Below, in pieces: positions 5,134 to 6,839 of a stretch of 6,839 nucleotides of DNA. Within the stretch, counting starts at the first letter, position 1. Each line of letters starts with the position of its first letter. A program made the position numbers and the translations under genes. A model generated the notes under the pieces. It saw only the letters and a program-made list of their open reading frames with translations. It was not told where the DNA came from and searched no databases. Source of the DNA: an uncultured Brevibacterium sp. (GTDB lineage Bacteria > Actinomycetota > Actinomycetes > Actinomycetales > Brevibacteriaceae); the NCBI GenBank assembly GCA_902489185.1, contig CABTZC010000115.1, positions 1-6,839 of the forward strand, written 5' to 3'.

Positions 5134-6026
5134 TCGACCTCTTCCAGTTCCGAAGTCAAGGACTGGGGGTCTTCTCCTTCTTCGTCGCCCGAGGTGTCAA
5201 CCACCTCGGTCTGTCGCGTCTGCCCCCGTTCGGAAGGGTCAGCGAGCGGGTCCAGGGACACCCACCATGTCCCGTTTCTTTTAAACACCTCGGGGGTAAT
5301 GGGCGTGACGTTGCGGATCTTACACATTGCCGCGGCCACACTTGGCACGCCTAGGAGCGATTCGCAAATGAGCCGCACGGGTCCACTGATGAAGTCGCTG
5401 GAGTTTTCACCACACATCGACAGGACTTCGGCGGGGCTCACCCACCCTCCCCATGCACCTGTGATCGACTCGAAGTTCACAGTTTGATCCGGTGGCATCA
5501 CTGCCGTGAAATACACGGTGTCAAAACGCTTGAGCTGCCATTCGGTGTTGACCCAGCGTAACCACGGGCGCAGCATGTCGGGCCGGAACTCCAGGTTGCG
5601 CGTCGCCAGCACGTCCCTAAATGCCACTTTTTTCTGGAACAACTTGGCACGCGCGTCACCCACGTACGTCATGTCAGTCTCTGTTGCGATCGATCCGTCC
5701 GCTGTCTGCGCAACCAGCACTCCCGTGAGCTCAAGTGCGACACGCCCGGCCGCCACAAAATACGCCAGCGAACGTGTCACATTGGTTTTCCGCAGCATCC
5801 GCGCGCAACGCTCAGGCGTTGCCCCCGCCATGGGTAGCCACCGGGAGTCAGACGGGCGTACGAGCCCGCTGGGAAAATCCCACCGGTTGCGGTCATCCTG
5901 GCCCGGTTCATCTACGTTTCGCGTCATGAACATTTGGAGGCCTTGGCCCGAATCGCGAATGAGAACAATCGCTGAAGTAGGTAGTGGTTGAGCGGGTGTC
6001 AGCGTTCGCTGTCCACCTTCAAACAT
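5106..6026 (-). CDS. Nudix-fold protein with a degenerate catalytic box
   Basis: This is a 306-residue protein if it starts at the ATG at 6024-6026. A TTG two codons upstream is also in frame, and no good ribosome site is seen for either. The layout follows a long actinobacterial Nudix family: SAIVLIRDSGQGLQMFMTR (residues 18-36), WDFPSGLVRPSD (49-60, in place of the usual FPGG-R-VD), a box region AAGRVALELTGVLVA (92-106), then KRFDTVYFTAVMPPDQ (166-181) and GGWVSPAEVL (193-202). Aligned to the family's R-E-x-x-E-E-x-G, this protein reads R95-V-A-L-E99-L-T-G102. The first and last glutamates are replaced by valine and leucine and only E99 remains. Residues 265-306 are a Glu/Asp/Ser/Thr-rich, probably disordered tail. 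It may be a non-hydrolytic binder or have altered catalysis. It follows ridA after 88 bases and is probably the last gene of that run. Confidence 0.75.
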   Translation of the reverse strand: MFEGGQRTLTPAQPLPTSAIVLIRDSGQGLQMFMTRNVDEPGQDDRNRWDFPSGLVRPSDSRWLPMAGATPERCARMLRKTNVTRSLAYFVAAGRVALELTGVLVAQTADGSIATETDMTYVGDARAKLFQKKVAFRDVLATRNLEFRPDMLRPWLRWVNTEWQLKRFDTVYFTAVMPPDQTVNFESITGAWGGWVSPAEVLSMCGENSSDFISGPVRLICESLLGVPSVAAAMCKIRNVTPITPEVFKRNGTWWVSLDPLADPSERGQTRQTEVVDTSGDEEGEDPQSLTSELEEVEAPSSPTEV

Positions 6027-6114
6027 GTTCAAGATCTTTGCGAGCCCCTGTGACGCGGGGATCGTGTGTGAACGGTGTGGCAGGGGATGTCCTTACGTGT
6101 GTTTGTGGCGTGAC

Positions 6115-6570
6115 CTAGATTCGTACCGTAATTTCGACTTCGACCGAGGTGCCAAGAGGTAACGCTGACACGCCTACTGCGGAGCGTGCGTGCTGACCAC
6201 GCTCACCGAACACTTCGCCTAGCAATTCGGATGCTCCGTTGATGACACGTGGCTGCTGGTCGAAACCGGGAGCAGAAGCTACGAACCCCACAACCTTCAC
6301 TACCTGCTTGACCCGGTCCAGATCACCCACAACAGATTTGATGGCGGCGAGAGCGTTAATCGCGCACAGTTTCGCCGCGTCGTAACCGGCTTCTACCGTG
6401 ACTGAGTCGCCCAGCACACCCGGGTTGACCAGTTCACCGTCTACAAACGGCAACTGTCCCGAGGTGTATACGTGGTCGCCATCAACCAGGGCGGGGACAT
6501 AAGCACCGGCGGGCGCCGGAACCTCTGGCAGTTCAATGCCCAGTTCCGTGAGCTTATCGAGAACAGACAC
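6115..6570 (-). CDS. RidA-family (YjgF/YER057c/UK114) protein
   Basis: This 151-residue single-domain member of the Rid superfamily belongs to the longer, about 150-residue type. Classical RidA deaminates reactive enamine/imine intermediates from amino-acid metabolism and acts as a trimer in the cytoplasm; this subfamily's substrate is not known to me. Landmarks are YTSGQLPFVDGELVNPG (35-51), the helix AAKLCAINALAAIKSVVGDLD (65-85), VVKVVGFVASAPGF (90-103), and HARSAVGVSALPLGTSVEVEI (127-147), in which R129 sits at the substrate-binding arginine position. The start is GTG 6568-6570, fixed by AGGAGGG (6577-6583) six bases upstream, inside the end of the DUF4177 gene. Only two bases separate the genes, so they are surely co-transcribed and probably translationally coupled. 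The RidA plus small DUF4177 pairing near crp is also seen in mycobacteria (Rv3678c, Rv3678A) from memory. Confidence 0.92.
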   Translation of the reverse strand: MSVLDKLTELGIELPEVPAPAGAYVPALVDGDHVYTSGQLPFVDGELVNPGVLGDSVTVEAGYDAAKLCAINALAAIKSVVGDLDRVKQVVKVVGFVASAPGFDQQPRVINGASELLGEVFGERGQHARSAVGVSALPLGTSVEVEITVRI

Positions 6571-6572
6571 GT

Positions 6573-6734
6573 TCAGCCCTCCTGCTTGGGACGTTTGAAG
6601 TATGCCACCAGTCCCTGACCGTCAGGACCCGGAACAACCTGAACCAGCTCGTAACCGTCTTCGCCCCACATGTCCAAGATCTGTTTGGTGTTGTGGATGA
6701 GAAGAGGTGCAGTTGCGTATTCCCACTTTTGCAT
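6573..6734 (-). CDS. Small DUF4177-like protein
   Basis: This 53-residue soluble protein of unknown function starts MQKWEYATAPLLIHNTKQIL. The N-terminal K-W-E-Y-A/K pattern, the central W-G-E-D-G-Y-E-L-V-Q-V and the terminal LVAYFKRP are typical of DUF4177-type small proteins, predicted as a compact beta-alpha-beta unit. The ATG at 6732-6734 is chosen over an in-frame start 12 codons upstream because AAAGG lies at the right distance before it and the family begins with this motif; the extra upstream residues are unlike the family. It is immediately upstream of the RidA gene with a two-base gap. No function should be assigned. Confidence 0.85.
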   Translation of the reverse strand: MQKWEYATAPLLIHNTKQILDMWGEDGYELVQVVPGPDGQGLVAYFKRPKQEG

Positions 6735-6791
6735 GTCGTCACCTTTCTTTGCACACCCGGTGGGGTGCACAGTTTACAGGGTCAAGCAGTC

Positions 6792-6839
6792 TTATCCGCC
6801 GATGGTGTTGACGCCACCGCCGCCGCCACCGCCGAACAG
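6792..6839 (-). CDS. C-terminal end of an upstream minus-strand gene, glycine-rich tail (partial)
   Basis: On the minus strand the last 48 bases read LFGGGGGGGVNTIGG and then TAA (6792-6794). Glycine codons are GGC/GGT, as expected for real coding sequence in this genome, and the stop lies 57 bases before the DUF4177 start. Glycine-rich tails are common on actinobacterial class A penicillin-binding proteins, and a ponA-type gene lies nearby in several actinobacteria. With only 15 residues visible, that identity is a guess. Confidence 0.5.
   Translation of the reverse strand: MFGGGGGGGVNTIGG

Noticed and set aside
6049..6071. Two TGTGA half-sites (6049-6053 and 6067-6071) as a CRP/GlxR operator
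   Set aside because: They are in direct orientation with the wrong spacing, not the inverted TGTGA-N6-TCACA arrangement.
6757..6785. TTGACC on the minus strand (6780-6785) as a promoter for DUF4177
   Set aside because: No -10-like hexamer lies at the right distance; a TAAACT sequence is too close to it.
1..6839. A novel defence, CRISPR or biosynthetic system
   Set aside because: All genes belong to recognisable housekeeping or conserved families; no repeat array, nuclease-helicase or modular synthase is visible.

Overview
The window looks like a moderately GC-rich actinobacterial chromosome, probably Micrococcales or a relative. The evidence is the GlxR/Crp-type regulator, the actinobacterial form of endonuclease III, frequent GTG and TTG starts, strong GGAGG-type ribosome sites, and a gene set and order (acs, holin-like membrane protein, CoA-type Nudix, nth, crp, metallo-beta-lactamase-fold protein, RidA, DUF4177) that matches, with losses and flips, the Mycobacterium tuberculosis stretch Rv3667 to Rv3678A as I remember it. 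The genus is not identifiable by reading. It is a housekeeping region: I see no phage, insertion sequence, CRISPR array, tRNA or rRNA, and no convincing new defence or biosynthetic system.

Left end (1-1223): acetyl-CoA synthetase, broken in an unusual way. Bases 1 to about 341 encode the central ATP-binding part of the enzyme on the minus strand. Bases from about 345 to 1223 encode its C-terminal half on the plus strand. The two pieces belong to one protein, so an internal segment is inverted relative to the rest. The left edge of the window lies only about ten codons from the point in the protein where the plus-strand piece resumes. This fits either a real in-place inversion of roughly 370 bases or a chimeric joint at a contig end.

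Middle (1224-4159): a small two-helix membrane protein (plus) converges on a Nudix CoA pyrophosphatase, with a very long perfect hairpin between them. The Nudix gene overlaps nth (endonuclease III) by eight bases and both are on the minus strand. nth is divergent from a GlxR/Crp-family cAMP-type regulator, with a short shared control region that carries an imperfect CRP-like half-site over a candidate -35. A clear intrinsic terminator follows the regulator.

Right (4160-6839): a LACTB2-like metallo-hydrolase (plus) converges on a minus-strand run of a tiny DUF4177 protein, a RidA-family protein two bases downstream, and a Nudix-fold protein whose catalytic box has lost two of its glutamates. 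The last 48 bases hold the glycine-rich C-terminus of another minus-strand gene.

How the genes relate: Acs makes acetyl-CoA, the Nudix enzyme is predicted to hydrolyse CoA species, and GlxR/Crp-type regulators control carbon and acetate metabolism in other actinobacteria. Linking these here is inference; the sequence shows only proximity.
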